From NCBI GenBank assembly GCA_008501835.1, contig QQUB01000416.1:1-9761 (forward strand): a DNA stretch of 9,761 nt, in the 5' to 3' direction. The position numbers and the translations under genes are program-made. Each line of letters starts with the position of its first letter. The stretch's first letter is position 1. This stretch comes from Bacteroidota bacterium (GTDB lineage: Bacteria > Bacteroidota > Bacteroidia > Chitinophagales > Saprospiraceae). The notes below the pieces were generated by a model, which saw only the letters and a program-made list of their open reading frames with translations, was not told the origin of the DNA and ran no database searches. Shown in pieces: positions 1 through 6,483 of the stretch.

Positions 1-333
1 AACAAACGGGTCGTAATAACTGTGTCCTCCAAAAACATAAATCTTACCTTCATAGCCAAAGGAGGCAGCTCCACATAAAGTAACGGGAAGGTCAGGTAAA
101 TTTTCCAACCAGATATTGGTGGCAGGGTCATAGACATTGATCTCCGTACTGGCTTCACTTGCCGGATGATCAATACCGCCTATGATGTAAATCAGTCCAT
201 CCAGGGTACAGGAGGTGGATTGAGCTCTTGCATCTGGCATGGGTTCCATACCGAACCATTGTGATTGTATAGGGAATAAGATGAAAAAGGAAAGGATAAA
301 AACGACTGTTTTTAAGAGCATTATTTTTTTCAT
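1..333 (-). CDS. Secreted Kelch-repeat protein, N-terminus only
   Basis: This open frame starts at ATG 333 and stays open for 111 codons to the left edge, so the C-terminus is missing. Residues 1-25 (MKKIMLLK, then a hydrophobic core, ending PIQSQ) look like a signal peptide. The mature part shows Kelch signatures. LDGLIYIIGG at 44-53 carries the double glycine, VYDPATNIW at 68-76 has the conserved Tyr and Trp spaced as in Kelch blades, and a second blade starts at 88 with GKIYVFGG (96-103). In known families such blades form an extracytoplasmic beta-propeller used for protein or glycan binding. The substrate cannot be told from this part. The gene is oriented like the AraC-output hybrid regulator next to it, 128 bp away, and that gap holds phased direct repeats. 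A true Kelch protein is near certain; its role is unknown. Confidence 0.85.
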   Translation of the reverse strand, partial: MKKIMLLKTVVFILSFFILFPIQSQWFGMEPMPDARAQSTSCTLDGLIYIIGGIDHPASEASTEINVYDPATNIWLENLPDLPVTLCGAASFGYEGKIYVFGGHSYYDPFV

Positions 334-354
334 GACTGTTCATTTTTTATGATC

Positions 355-381
355 ATTCAATTTGTCCCTTCTAAATTGAAT
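355..381. promoter_or_regulatory. 9-bp inverted repeat in the leader of the Kelch gene
   Basis: ATTCAATTT at 355-363 is perfectly complementary to AAATTGAAT at 373-381, with a 9-nt spacer. The element ends 22 nt before the Kelch start codon at 333. It has no T-run, so it does not look like a terminator. It could be a dyad operator or an AU-rich hairpin in the 5' UTR. The pairing is seen in the sequence; the function is not. Confidence 0.4.
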
Positions 382-398
382 TAATTAAACCAGTCATT

Positions 399-436
399 TT
401 TTGTTAATTGTGCCAGGTCTTTTGTTAATTATCCCA
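399..436 (-). promoter_or_regulatory. Direct repeats with 21-bp period, candidate AraC-type operator
   Basis: TTTTGTTAATT occurs at 399-409 and again, identically, at 420-430. Allowing two mismatches, the similarity extends to 17 bp (399-415 and 420-436, 15 of 17 identical). The period is exactly 21 bp, two helical turns, so both copies face the same side of the DNA. AraC-family regulators typically bind direct repeats of about this size and spacing. The site is 66-103 bp upstream of the Kelch start and just downstream of the stop codon of a gene with an AraC domain. That this protein binds here is inference. Confidence 0.5.
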
Positions 437-461
437 AAGTCACTAATGATGTCTTCTTAGT

Positions 462-2636
462 TTAACCTTTTTTAAGCTTAAGCCTGGTTTGGGTAGGAGA
501 AGCTCCAAATTCCTGCATAAAGACCTTACTGAAGTGTGAAAGGTTTTTAAAACCAGACTCCAATGCTACTTCCGTTATGTTTAAGTCAGTAGAAAGCAAT
601 AATTCTCTGGCCTTTCGCAACCGCAATTTTCTTATATACTGGTGAACACTTATCTCTGTAAGAGCAGAAAATTTGCGATAGAGCTGTGATCTGCTCATAC
701 TTAATGATCTGCTGAGTTCCAGAATGCCAAATTCCTCATCGCCCATGTTTTGGCTAAGTATCTCCTGTACCCTTTCAATGAATGAGTCTTCTTTTTTAAA
801 AGCCGGTTCTTCTAAAAGGTTTTCAGGAATATTATTCATGTTTGATCTGTACCTGTCGATCAGGGCTTGTCGCAGTTCAATTAATTTTTGAATGCGCACG
901 AATAATTCTTCTCTTTCGAAGGGTTTGGCAAGATAGACATCTGCACCTAATTTCAGTCCGGTGATTTTGGAATCCATATCCGCCCGGGCAGTTAACATTA
1001 TTACGGGAACGTGACTTGTTTTCAGGTTGCTTTTAAGTTTTTCGCAAAATTCAAAGCCGTCCATTATGGGCATCATTATATCTGTAATTATCAGGTCAGG
1101 GATAATATTAATGGCTTTTTCCAAACCTTCAAGGCCATTGGAAGCCACTTCGATCTGATAGTCTTCGTAAAGAAGTGAGTATAAATATCTCACCACATCC
1201 ATATTATCTTCGACGATCAATAACACCAATTTTTCTGAAGTTTTGGTTTTGGGGGCAGAAGGCTTTCCTTGCTGGTGAAATAAGGGGAGAATTGCTTCTT
1301 TGGATACAAGCTTTTTGTCCGGGACAGCTTCATTTGTTATGGGGAGCTGGATGGAAAAAGCAGAACCTTCTCCCAGGGTGCTTTCAACCTCGATTGATCC
1401 GTTGAATAAATGGACCAGTTCCCTGGCCAATGCTAACCCAAGACCTGTTCCAATATTGTGATTCTCCTTTTGATTATCTGCCTGGAAATATCTATCGAAA
1501 ATTTTCAGTTGATCTTCTTTCGAGATTCCAGGGCCGGAATCACTAATTTTCATCAACAGGGTATTTTCTTCACCACTTAAGGCTTGCTCAACAGCAATTC
1601 GTACTGATCCGCCTGGTGGAGTAAAATAAATAGCGTTGGAAAGAAGGTTGGAGACAATATTCTGAATTTTGTCAGGATCAAAATCCATCATTATTCTATC
1701 GGGGGTAATGGATAGTGATAAATGAATTTTCTTTGAACCGGCTAATGAATGAAATGATTCTACCAGGTATTTCATGTATTGAGCCATATCCGCCTGAACC
1801 AGATGAACCGGCATAGCTTTGGAATCCAGTTTGGAAAGATCGAGTAATTGATTGGTCAGATTCAGCAGTTTTTGTCCATTGCGTTTGATCATACTCAACC
1901 CTTCTGACAACCATCGTTTTGGGGCTTTTTTAATTTGGTCTGCCATTCCGAGAATGATGGTTAACGGTGTCCGGAATTCATGGGTAATATTGATATAGAA
2001 ATTGGATTTAAATTCATCCAGTTCTTTCATGCGTTGTTTTTCGGCAGATTTGAATTTGTCTACCTGGGTAGTAAAGTAATACAGGGTAAAAAAAATTTGG
2101 GTAACTCCCAGAGTGAAACCAAGAAAATAGTGGCTGATCAAATAGCTCTCCTGTTTGTCTGGCTGAATTAAAGTAGCTATTGTCATTAATAGCATGTACA
2201 ATAAAAAAATGTAAATCGCCCGTCTTTTATTCGGTAATATTAATGCATACATCGGGCCGATCATCCCTACAAAAATAGCTGCTCCTGCGCTTAATAATCC
2301 CCCCATCAAATAAACTTTGATCGCAGAAATGATGACAACACCCAGTTGCAGTATTAAAGCATACCATTCTATGCCTCGTTTATAGAAATGGAAGATGAGC
2401 AATAAGCATGGAGAAGAAACCAGGAAAAGGATGTTGGTTATTACTATGCCAAATCCTTCTTTGCTTCCAATGATCAAAGATCCGGCAACCAGAAAAGGTA
2501 AACCCAGGAGAAGCAATAACCACCAAATCTTTTTCTGCAGGATTATTTCATCATCATCTCCGGGATGGTAGACATATTGTGTCAACCAGAGGTTAATTGT
2601 TTTTAAAACAGAAAGCATATCACTCGCTTTAACCAA
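462..2636 (-). CDS. Hybrid sensor histidine kinase/response regulator with AraC output domain
   Basis: This is a 724-residue one-polypeptide two-component system. Residues 37-190 contain about six transmembrane helices and act as the sensor region. A HisKA domain follows (FYINITHEFRTPL, phospho-acceptor His219), then an HATPase with N-box residues Asn330/Asn334, DSGPG at 366-370 and GTGLGLAL at 396-403. The receiver domain at 470-585 has Glu476/Asp477, phospho-acceptor Asp519, Thr549 and Lys571. The C-terminal AraC domain (about 618-720) has two helix-turn-helix segments and the family signature at 671-718. All key catalytic residues are present. It is expected to sit in the inner membrane and bind DNA from its C-terminus. 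Unlike classical Bacteroides HTCS proteins it lacks a large periplasmic beta-propeller sensor. The full frame opens with TTG at 2636; ATG at 2618 (718 residues) is an equally reasonable start, as neither has a clear Shine-Dalgarno site. Confidence 0.93.
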   Translation of the reverse strand: MVKASDMLSVLKTINLWLTQYVYHPGDDDEIILQKKIWWLLLLLGLPFLVAGSLIIGSKEGFGIVITNILFLVSSPCLLLIFHFYKRGIEWYALILQLGVVIISAIKVYLMGGLLSAGAAIFVGMIGPMYALILPNKRRAIYIFLLYMLLMTIATLIQPDKQESYLISHYFLGFTLGVTQIFFTLYYFTTQVDKFKSAEKQRMKELDEFKSNFYINITHEFRTPLTIILGMADQIKKAPKRWLSEGLSMIKRNGQKLLNLTNQLLDLSKLDSKAMPVHLVQADMAQYMKYLVESFHSLAGSKKIHLSLSITPDRIMMDFDPDKIQNIVSNLLSNAIYFTPPGGSVRIAVEQALSGEENTLLMKISDSGPGISKEDQLKIFDRYFQADNQKENHNIGTGLGLALARELVHLFNGSIEVESTLGEGSAFSIQLPITNEAVPDKKLVSKEAILPLFHQQGKPSAPKTKTSEKLVLLIVEDNMDVVRYLYSLLYEDYQIEVASNGLEGLEKAINIIPDLIITDIMMPIMDGFEFCEKLKSNLKTSHVPVIMLTARADMDSKITGLKLGADVYLAKPFEREELFVRIQKLIELRQALIDRYRSNMNNIPENLLEEPAFKKEDSFIERVQEILSQNMGDEEFGILELSRSLSMSRSQLYRKFSALTEISVHQYIRKLRLRKARELLLSTDLNITEVALESGFKNLSHFSKVFMQEFGASPTQTRLKLKKG

Positions 2637-2759
2637 TAATAATCATGGTCGCAGGAGCTGTAGGCAGGTACAAAAACAAATATGAATGCCAGAAGTGGAA
2701 AACTCTTTCGAGTTATAATCTTTAAAGTTACATCAAAATAAGTTTAGTAGCAATGAGCT

Positions 2760-2767
2760 CAAATTTA
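2760..2767 (-). promoter_or_regulatory. Candidate -7 promoter element for the hybrid regulator
   Basis: Read on the minus strand, this is TAAATTTG, an exact match to the Bacteroidota -7 consensus TAnnTTTG. It lies 124 bp upstream of the TTG start and 10 bp beyond the stop codon of the preceding gene. No ideal -33 TTTG is visible: a TTG lies only 15 bp upstream, shorter than the usual spacing. An 8-mer with two free positions occurs by chance, so support is modest. Confidence 0.3.
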
Positions 2768-2777
2768 GGAACCTGAA

Positions 2778-4397
2778 TTAATCAATGGAAACCGCCTTCA
2801 AAACAGGGTGGATCCTCAGCTTAGGATATTGCTCCTGGAGGTTTTTAATTTCTTCATTGCCAAAAGGTAAGTCACTTCTCAGTTCAGTTAATGCTGGGAA
2901 GGAACTAATGAGACCTTTGACACCCTGGAGTTTAGAACAGTCGGAAATAAAAAGGCTTCTAAGACTTTTCAATTGCCTGATATCGTCGGGGAATTTTTGA
3001 ATTTGCTGGAAGTCTTCAATTTTAAGTGCTGTTAAGCCATTAAAGGTGGAGAACAATCCCGATGGAATTTCTGAAGCGTTACTTTTTTCCATTTTTAAAA
3101 CTTTGAGTTTAGGAAACTGCTTAAGTTTTTCCAGGTCTTCCTGACTGACATTTTTTAAATCCAGAACGGTTACGGATTCCTTATGTTTCATTGCCTCACT
3201 GATGGAGGTAAAAACCTTACTGTTTGCATCTGGCTCATAAATCGTTTTCCCGGTTTGGAGATTGACAATTTTTGAGACCTTGACCGCAAACAAGCTATTG
3301 GAATCGTAGTAGACGAGTAAATTGCCTTCCACTTTGGCTTTGTAGGATAATTTATCGGTTTCGTAGCCGGGGTTGAATTCCGGCAGGGAATAAAAAACAA
3401 AGGAGGTATCTTGTTCTTCCGTTATTTTTTGGGCAATCATCATATCGCCACGAAAATCGAGGGGACTAATTGATTCGACTCCTGGTAAAGTGTCGAGGTG
3501 AATTTTTTCATTGTTTTGGTTGTAAACCACTGAAATGAAGTCCCTGCTATCTTTAGGGCCGTCGTTGAGTAGCAGGAAGGTTTGGCCCTCAATCTCTATC
3601 CTTGGCGGAAATACCCAGTCTCCCAGGCCATTCAGCCGTTTCTGTAAATCCCTGTTTAATGGAACTGCAGGTTTTTTATAATGCGGCCGGCCGTTTTTTT
3701 CATAGCGCCAAAGGTCAGATTCCTTATTGCTTAAGGCTCCGTCAGTTCTGAGGTAATATTTGGTGTAATAGTTTTGCTCATTTTTTACGGATATCTGCCA
3801 GGCATCACGTTTAAAATCAGCAATGCGCCTGATGTTTCCGGGAATGGTGTCAGATAGATTAAGCACTACTTTTCCTTCTTTATCAATCATATGCCACTCA
3901 CCGTCTTTATCACTCAGTTGCACCACAGCATGACCATTGCGGAAACGGGAAGCTTCCCAGTATTTTTGACCATCGAACATCGGTTGTCCGTTTTTGTCAT
4001 AGAAAACGATTACGGAGGCATTGCGCCTGTTCTCAAATCGTTCAAAAACCCTGAAATATCCTTCCTGAAGGGTGGAGATCCAGTTAAAACCCTCACCCAT
4101 ATCACGGACTTCCTCGCCTTTTTTGTTGATCAGGTAATAGCGATGACCGTCCGTTACGGGAAGGATGTTCTCACTAAAATCGACGAAATAAAAATTGCTG
4201 AGTTTAAATGGTTCCTTGACTGTCCGGACTGTTGGGTCGTGGCCTGGGGGAAGGGTGAAAAGTAAATTCCCATCTTCATCGATACATTTGAATCCCTGCT
4301 CCTGGGATTGGCGAATGAACATTACTCTGTCCTGGCTGAAGAGTGGAGAGGATGTGAAAAAGATCAGTGAGAGCAAGATGTAGTTAAGAATTCTCAT
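2778..4397 (-). CDS. Secreted protein with WG-like repeats and C-terminal leucine-rich repeats
   Basis: The protein has 539 residues and starts at ATG 4395-4397. Residues 1-22 (MRILNYILLSLIFF, ending in SPLFSQ) form a signal peptide. Residues 33-180 contain WG-type repeat units, in which a short strand pair ends in a pattern like IDkeGk: FKCIDEDGN at 36-44, YYLINKKGEE at 87-96, and the best one at 149-178 (FRNGHAVVQ, then EWHMIDKEGKVV). Residues 405-530 form about five leucine-rich repeats with LxxLxxL spacing (VTVLDLKNV, LKVLKMEKS, LTALKIEDF, LRSLFISDC, LTELRSDL). Both repeat types are protein-interaction scaffolds, so an extracytoplasmic or surface binding role is likely. No enzyme motif is visible in the middle part (about 180-400). 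It is co-directional with the hybrid regulator, 141 bp upstream of it, and the gap holds a possible separate promoter. No specific function can be given. Confidence 0.85.
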   Translation of the reverse strand: MRILNYILLSLIFFTSSPLFSQDRVMFIRQSQEQGFKCIDEDGNLLFTLPPGHDPTVRTVKEPFKLSNFYFVDFSENILPVTDGHRYYLINKKGEEVRDMGEGFNWISTLQEGYFRVFERFENRRNASVIVFYDKNGQPMFDGQKYWEASRFRNGHAVVQLSDKDGEWHMIDKEGKVVLNLSDTIPGNIRRIADFKRDAWQISVKNEQNYYTKYYLRTDGALSNKESDLWRYEKNGRPHYKKPAVPLNRDLQKRLNGLGDWVFPPRIEIEGQTFLLLNDGPKDSRDFISVVYNQNNEKIHLDTLPGVESISPLDFRGDMMIAQKITEEQDTSFVFYSLPEFNPGYETDKLSYKAKVEGNLLVYYDSNSLFAVKVSKIVNLQTGKTIYEPDANSKVFTSISEAMKHKESVTVLDLKNVSQEDLEKLKQFPKLKVLKMEKSNASEIPSGLFSTFNGLTALKIEDFQQIQKFPDDIRQLKSLRSLFISDCSKLQGVKGLISSFPALTELRSDLPFGNEEIKNLQEQYPKLRIHPVLKAVSID

Positions 4398-4511
4398 AGT
4401 CCAAATTGGGTGTGTAATTTATTTGTCCGACAATTTTAGATATTTGTTATTACAATTCCTAATGTGGAAAGTTAAGAAAGATTTAAAGGGGTGGGATGGA
4501 ACGCTGATCTG

Positions 4512-4537
4512 ACGGATTGAACGGATTAGGACGGATT
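4512..4537. repeat. ACGGATT micro-array, 9-10 bp phase
   Basis: ACGGATT occurs three times, starting at 4512, 4521 and 4531, and runs into seven Ts ending at 4541. The spacing of 9 then 10 bp is close to one helical turn. It sits in the 172-bp divergent gap between the WG/LRR gene and the PLP-enzyme gene, 33 bp before the latter's start. It may be a dispersed intergenic repeat or a phased binding site; the sequence alone cannot decide. Confidence 0.55.
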
Positions 4538-4569
4538 TTTTTATGTAGGTTGGTTTAAACTTTTTGGAT

Positions 4570-5751
4570 ATGAAAAAAAACATAGAAACCTTGCTCAGTC
4601 ATTTTGCGGAGGAGCGGGATGAGTATAAAGGAGCAGTAGTGCCACCGATCTTTCAGAATAGTTTGTTTACCCATCCAAGCTGGGAGCATATTGATGAAGC
4701 ATTTGATGACCGGGTGGATAACCTGATCTATTCGCGTGGTCATAATCCTACTGTGAGGATAGTCGAGCAAAAGTTGGCAGCTATTACTGGTGGTGAACGG
4801 GCATTGTTGTTTCCTTCCGGAATGGCGGCGATTTCGGCAGCGGTTTTGCATTGTCTTAATCAGGGTGATCATGTGGTGACCATCAAAAATATTTACGGAC
4901 CGGCGAATAATTTGCTCAATAGTTATTTGCCGGGAAAAATGGGCATTGAAGTGACCCAGGTAGGAGGGGAGACGGTTGAAGAGTTTGAAAATGCAATACG
5001 GTCGAATACGAAGTTGATTTATTTGGAAAGTCCTTCCTCTGCAGTTTTTAGTCTGCAGGATATTCAGGGCGTGGTAGCTTTGGCAAAAAAGCATGGTATT
5101 AAAACTGCCATTGATAACAGTTGGGCCAGCCCGGTTTTTCAACGCCCTTTGGAAATGGGCATTGATTTGGAGGTCCACTCTGTCTCCAAATATATTGGTG
5201 GGCACAGCGATCTCGTTGGTGGTTGTGTGATTGGTAGCGAAAAGGATATAAAGGAAATCTTTGTCCGGGAATTTGAGTTACTTGGCGCAAAAACGGCTCC
5301 TATGGAAGCCTGGCTTGTTTTACGAAGTTTGCGCACACTGCCAATCCGTATGCGACAGCATCAGGAAAATGCGATGGCTGTGGCTGAATTTTTGGAAAAC
5401 CATCCAAAAATTGCTTTAGTTCGTTACCCGGGTCTCGACAATTTTCCTCAAAAGGAGCTTGCACAAAAGCAGATGACGGGATACAGTGGACTGATGAGCT
5501 TCCAGTTGGCAACGGAAGATCTTGAGAAGATCAAAGCTTTTTTCAATAGCCTGAAACTTTTCAAGATAGGTGTCAGCTGGGGTGGCCATGAAAGTCTGAT
5601 CTATGCACCGGCGATCAGTTATTTGAAAGAACTAAAGCCAGAACAATTTGAAAGCATGGGCATTTCCCTGGGAGATATGCGCATTTCTGTTGGATTGGAG
5701 CATAAGGAGGATTTGATTGGGGATTTGGGGGAGGCGTTGGAGGTGGTTTGA
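4570..5751 (+). CDS. metC: PLP-dependent trans-sulfuration enzyme, probably cystathionine beta-lyase
   Basis: The protein has 393 residues from ATG 4570; a frame extension to TTG 4564 adds only two residues and is less likely. It is a complete Cys/Met-metabolism PLP enzyme of normal length. Visible active-site elements are YSRGHNPT at 54-61 (Tyr54 and Arg56 bind the cofactor phosphate of the partner subunit), SGM at 83-85, Tyr109, Asp182 against the pyridine nitrogen, Schiff-base Lys207 in SVSKYIGGHSD, and Arg371 for the substrate carboxylate. SWGGHESL at 336-343 resembles the SWGG motif of MetC-type cystathionine beta-lyases, where cystathionine gamma-synthases usually have SLGG. The expected reaction is cystathionine to homocysteine, pyruvate and ammonia in the cytoplasm. 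Gamma-lyase or other C-S lyase activity cannot be excluded. It appears monocistronic, divergent from the WG/LRR gene and convergent with the S41 gene. No methionine-type riboswitch is seen upstream. Confidence 0.9.
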   Translation: MKKNIETLLSHFAEERDEYKGAVVPPIFQNSLFTHPSWEHIDEAFDDRVDNLIYSRGHNPTVRIVEQKLAAITGGERALLFPSGMAAISAAVLHCLNQGDHVVTIKNIYGPANNLLNSYLPGKMGIEVTQVGGETVEEFENAIRSNTKLIYLESPSSAVFSLQDIQGVVALAKKHGIKTAIDNSWASPVFQRPLEMGIDLEVHSVSKYIGGHSDLVGGCVIGSEKDIKEIFVREFELLGAKTAPMEAWLVLRSLRTLPIRMRQHQENAMAVAEFLENHPKIALVRYPGLDNFPQKELAQKQMTGYSGLMSFQLATEDLEKIKAFFNSLKLFKIGVSWGGHESLIYAPAISYLKELKPEQFESMGISLGDMRISVGLEHKEDLIGDLGEALEVV

Positions 5752-5770
5752 TGTTTTTAAACTTCGATAC

Positions 5771-5796
5771 CTTGCCTGCTGTCGCAGTAAGGCAGG
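5771..5796. repeat. Hairpin just after the PLP-enzyme gene
   Basis: CTTGCCT at 5771-5777 pairs with AGGCAGG at 5790-5796 (one G-U pair). Inside it, CTG at 5779-5781 pairs with CAG at 5785-5787 around a TCG loop. It starts 20 bp past the stop codon, where a transcript end would be expected, but no T-run follows on the plus strand. It may be a 3'-end stabilising hairpin or part of a dispersed palindromic repeat. Confidence 0.45.
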
Positions 5797-5806
5797 TTCG
5801 GTGTTG

Positions 5807-5827
5807 GATATTCGATATTCGATATTC
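5807..5827. repeat. Three perfect tandem copies of GATATTC
   Basis: The heptamer GATATTC is repeated head to tail at 5807-5813, 5814-5820 and 5821-5827 with no mismatch. It lies between the hairpin and the larger repeat modules and forms the left part of the repeat mosaic. Confidence 0.8.
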
Positions 5828-5853
5828 TGTTAAGTTGTTTAAAGGGTTTAAAT

Positions 5854-5998
5854 GGTTCAAGTAGTTCAAAGTGTTCAAGTAGTTCCAGGTGTTTCAAATT
5901 GTTTCAAAAGGTTTCAAGTGTTCTTAATGGTCAACTTTATTTAGGGATTGTCACTTCTGCACTCATCACTCATCACCATGCACTTTGCACTTTTATTG
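5854..5998 (+). repeat. 145-bp module, copy 1
   Basis: The module has an ordered structure. It opens with 9-bp units beginning GTTC (GTTCAAGTA, GTTCAAAGT, GTTCAAGTA, GTTCCAGGT). Three 10-bp units of TGTTTCAAAT type follow, then GTTCTTAATGGTCAACTT, TATTTAGGGAT, and a tail rich in CACTTCTGCACTCATCA and GCACTTTGCACTTTT. The tail contains a duplicated 7-mer (ACTCATC). The next copy follows without a gap. Confidence 0.85.
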
Positions 5999-6143
5999 GG
6001 TTCAAGTAGTTCAAAGGGTTCAAGTGGTTCCAGGTGTTTCAAATTGTTTCAAAAGGTTTCAAGTGTTCTTAACGGTCAACTTTATTTAGGGATGTACAAT
6101 TGTCACTTCTGTACTCATCACCATGCACTTTGCACTTTTATTG
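5999..6143 (+). repeat. 145-bp module, copy 2
   Basis: This copy has the same order and length as copy 1. It differs by scattered substitutions (for example AACGG for AATGG), one ACTCATC instead of two, and an added GTACAA-type insert before the CACTTCTG tail. The two indels cancel, so the length stays 145 bp. The divergence shows that the duplication is not very recent. Confidence 0.85.
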
Positions 6144-6336
6144 GGTTCAAAGTGTTCAAGTAGTTCCAGGTGTTTCAGATTGTTTCAAATTGTTTCAAAT
6201 TGTTTCAAATTGTTTCAAATTGTTTCAAATTGTTTCAAATTGTTTCAAATTGTTTCAAGTGTTCTTAACGGTCAACTTTATTTAGGGAAGTACACTTCTG
6301 CACTCATCACTCATCACTATGCATTCTGCACTTTTA
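6144..6336 (+). repeat. 145-bp module, copy 3, expanded
   Basis: This is the third tandem copy. It has one 9-bp GTTC unit fewer at the start, and its 10-bp block has expanded from three to nine units. The tail is degenerate (GCATTCTGCACTTTTA) and ends the array. The expansion fits replication slippage on the plus-strand TGTTTCAAAT unit. Confidence 0.85.
6171..6260 (+). repeat. 10-bp tandem array, nine units of TGTTTCAAAT
   Basis: Seven perfect head-to-tail copies of TGTTTCAAAT start at 6181 and repeat every 10 bp. They are flanked by one degenerate unit on each side (TGTTTCAGAT at 6171, TGTTTCAAGT at 6251). The period is near one helical turn. The array is open in plus-strand frames but encodes only a 10-residue periodic peptide, and the minus strand reads a stop in each period, so it is treated as non-coding. 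Confidence 0.95.
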
Positions 6337-6354
6337 CCTCATTCCAGTTGTTCA

Positions 6355-6393
6355 ACAAAAAAAATCAATAGCACCGTGATTCATCGCGGTGCT
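6355..6393 (-). terminator. Intrinsic terminator for the S41 peptidase transcript
   Basis: AGCACCGTGA at 6370-6379 pairs with TCGCGGTGCT at 6384-6393 (one G-U pair) around a 4-nt TTCA loop, a strong 10-bp stem. On the minus strand it is followed by TATTGA and eight Ts. That is the order needed to end transcription coming leftward from the S41 gene, whose stop codon is about 230 bp upstream. There is no T-run on the plus side, so it should work in one direction only. It is also the first of four adjacent hairpins. Confidence 0.65.
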
Positions 6394-6413
6394 GAAATGA
6401 TAGTACAAGTCGG

Positions 6414-6427
6414 AGGCCTTCAGGCCT
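6414..6427. repeat. Hairpin 2 of the cluster, loop TTCA
   Basis: AGGCC at 6414-6418 pairs perfectly with GGCCT at 6423-6427 around TTCA, the same loop as the preceding hairpin. On the plus strand TTTATTGTT follows, so weak termination of plus-strand transcription is possible. Confidence 0.55.
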
Positions 6428-6445
6428 TTATTGTTGGGAAAGGTA

Positions 6446-6459
6446 AGGACTAAAGCCCT
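6446..6459. repeat. Hairpin 3 of the cluster, loop TAAA
   Basis: AGGAC at 6446-6450 faces GCCCT at 6455-6459 with one mismatch around a TAAA loop. It is weak on its own but matches hairpin 4 in loop and layout. Confidence 0.4.
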
Positions 6460-6483
6460 GTCTTAACCTGCAAATTTTTAACA

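Noticed and set aside
435..442. Minus-strand TGACTTTG as a -7 promoter element for the Kelch gene
   Set aside because: It has one mismatch to TAnnTTTG in a fixed position, and no -33 TTG at proper spacing. It is too weak to list as a promoter.
2702..2715. Small hairpin AACTC-TTTC-GAGTT between the WG/LRR gene and the hybrid regulator
   Set aside because: The 5-bp stem is short, mostly A-T at its base, and has no T-run on the minus strand to make it a terminator. It is likely chance in AT-rich DNA.
3891..4265. 124-residue plus-strand open frame opposite the WG/LRR gene
   Set aside because: It is an antisense shadow of a gene with a signal peptide and clear repeats.
4398..4569. Possible methionine/SAM riboswitch before the PLP-enzyme gene
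   Set aside because: The 172-bp gap contains no recognisable SAM-type conserved core or stems; only the ACGGATT micro-array stands out.
4555..5205. 216-residue minus-strand open frame opposite the PLP enzyme
   Set aside because: It is antisense to a complete, motif-rich enzyme gene, its composition is not protein-like, and it has no signal or domain pattern.
6171..6260. CRISPR-like appearance of the tandem array
   Set aside because: The units are only 10 bp, directly adjacent, with no spacers and no cas genes in the window.
5948..6371. Overlapping plus-strand open frames giving FKLFQIVSNC-type repeating peptides
   Set aside because: They are translations of the 10-bp tandem array and 145-bp modules. 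A 10-bp unit shifts frame each copy, so all frames yield the same periodic peptide, and there is no protein-like flanking sequence or start signal.
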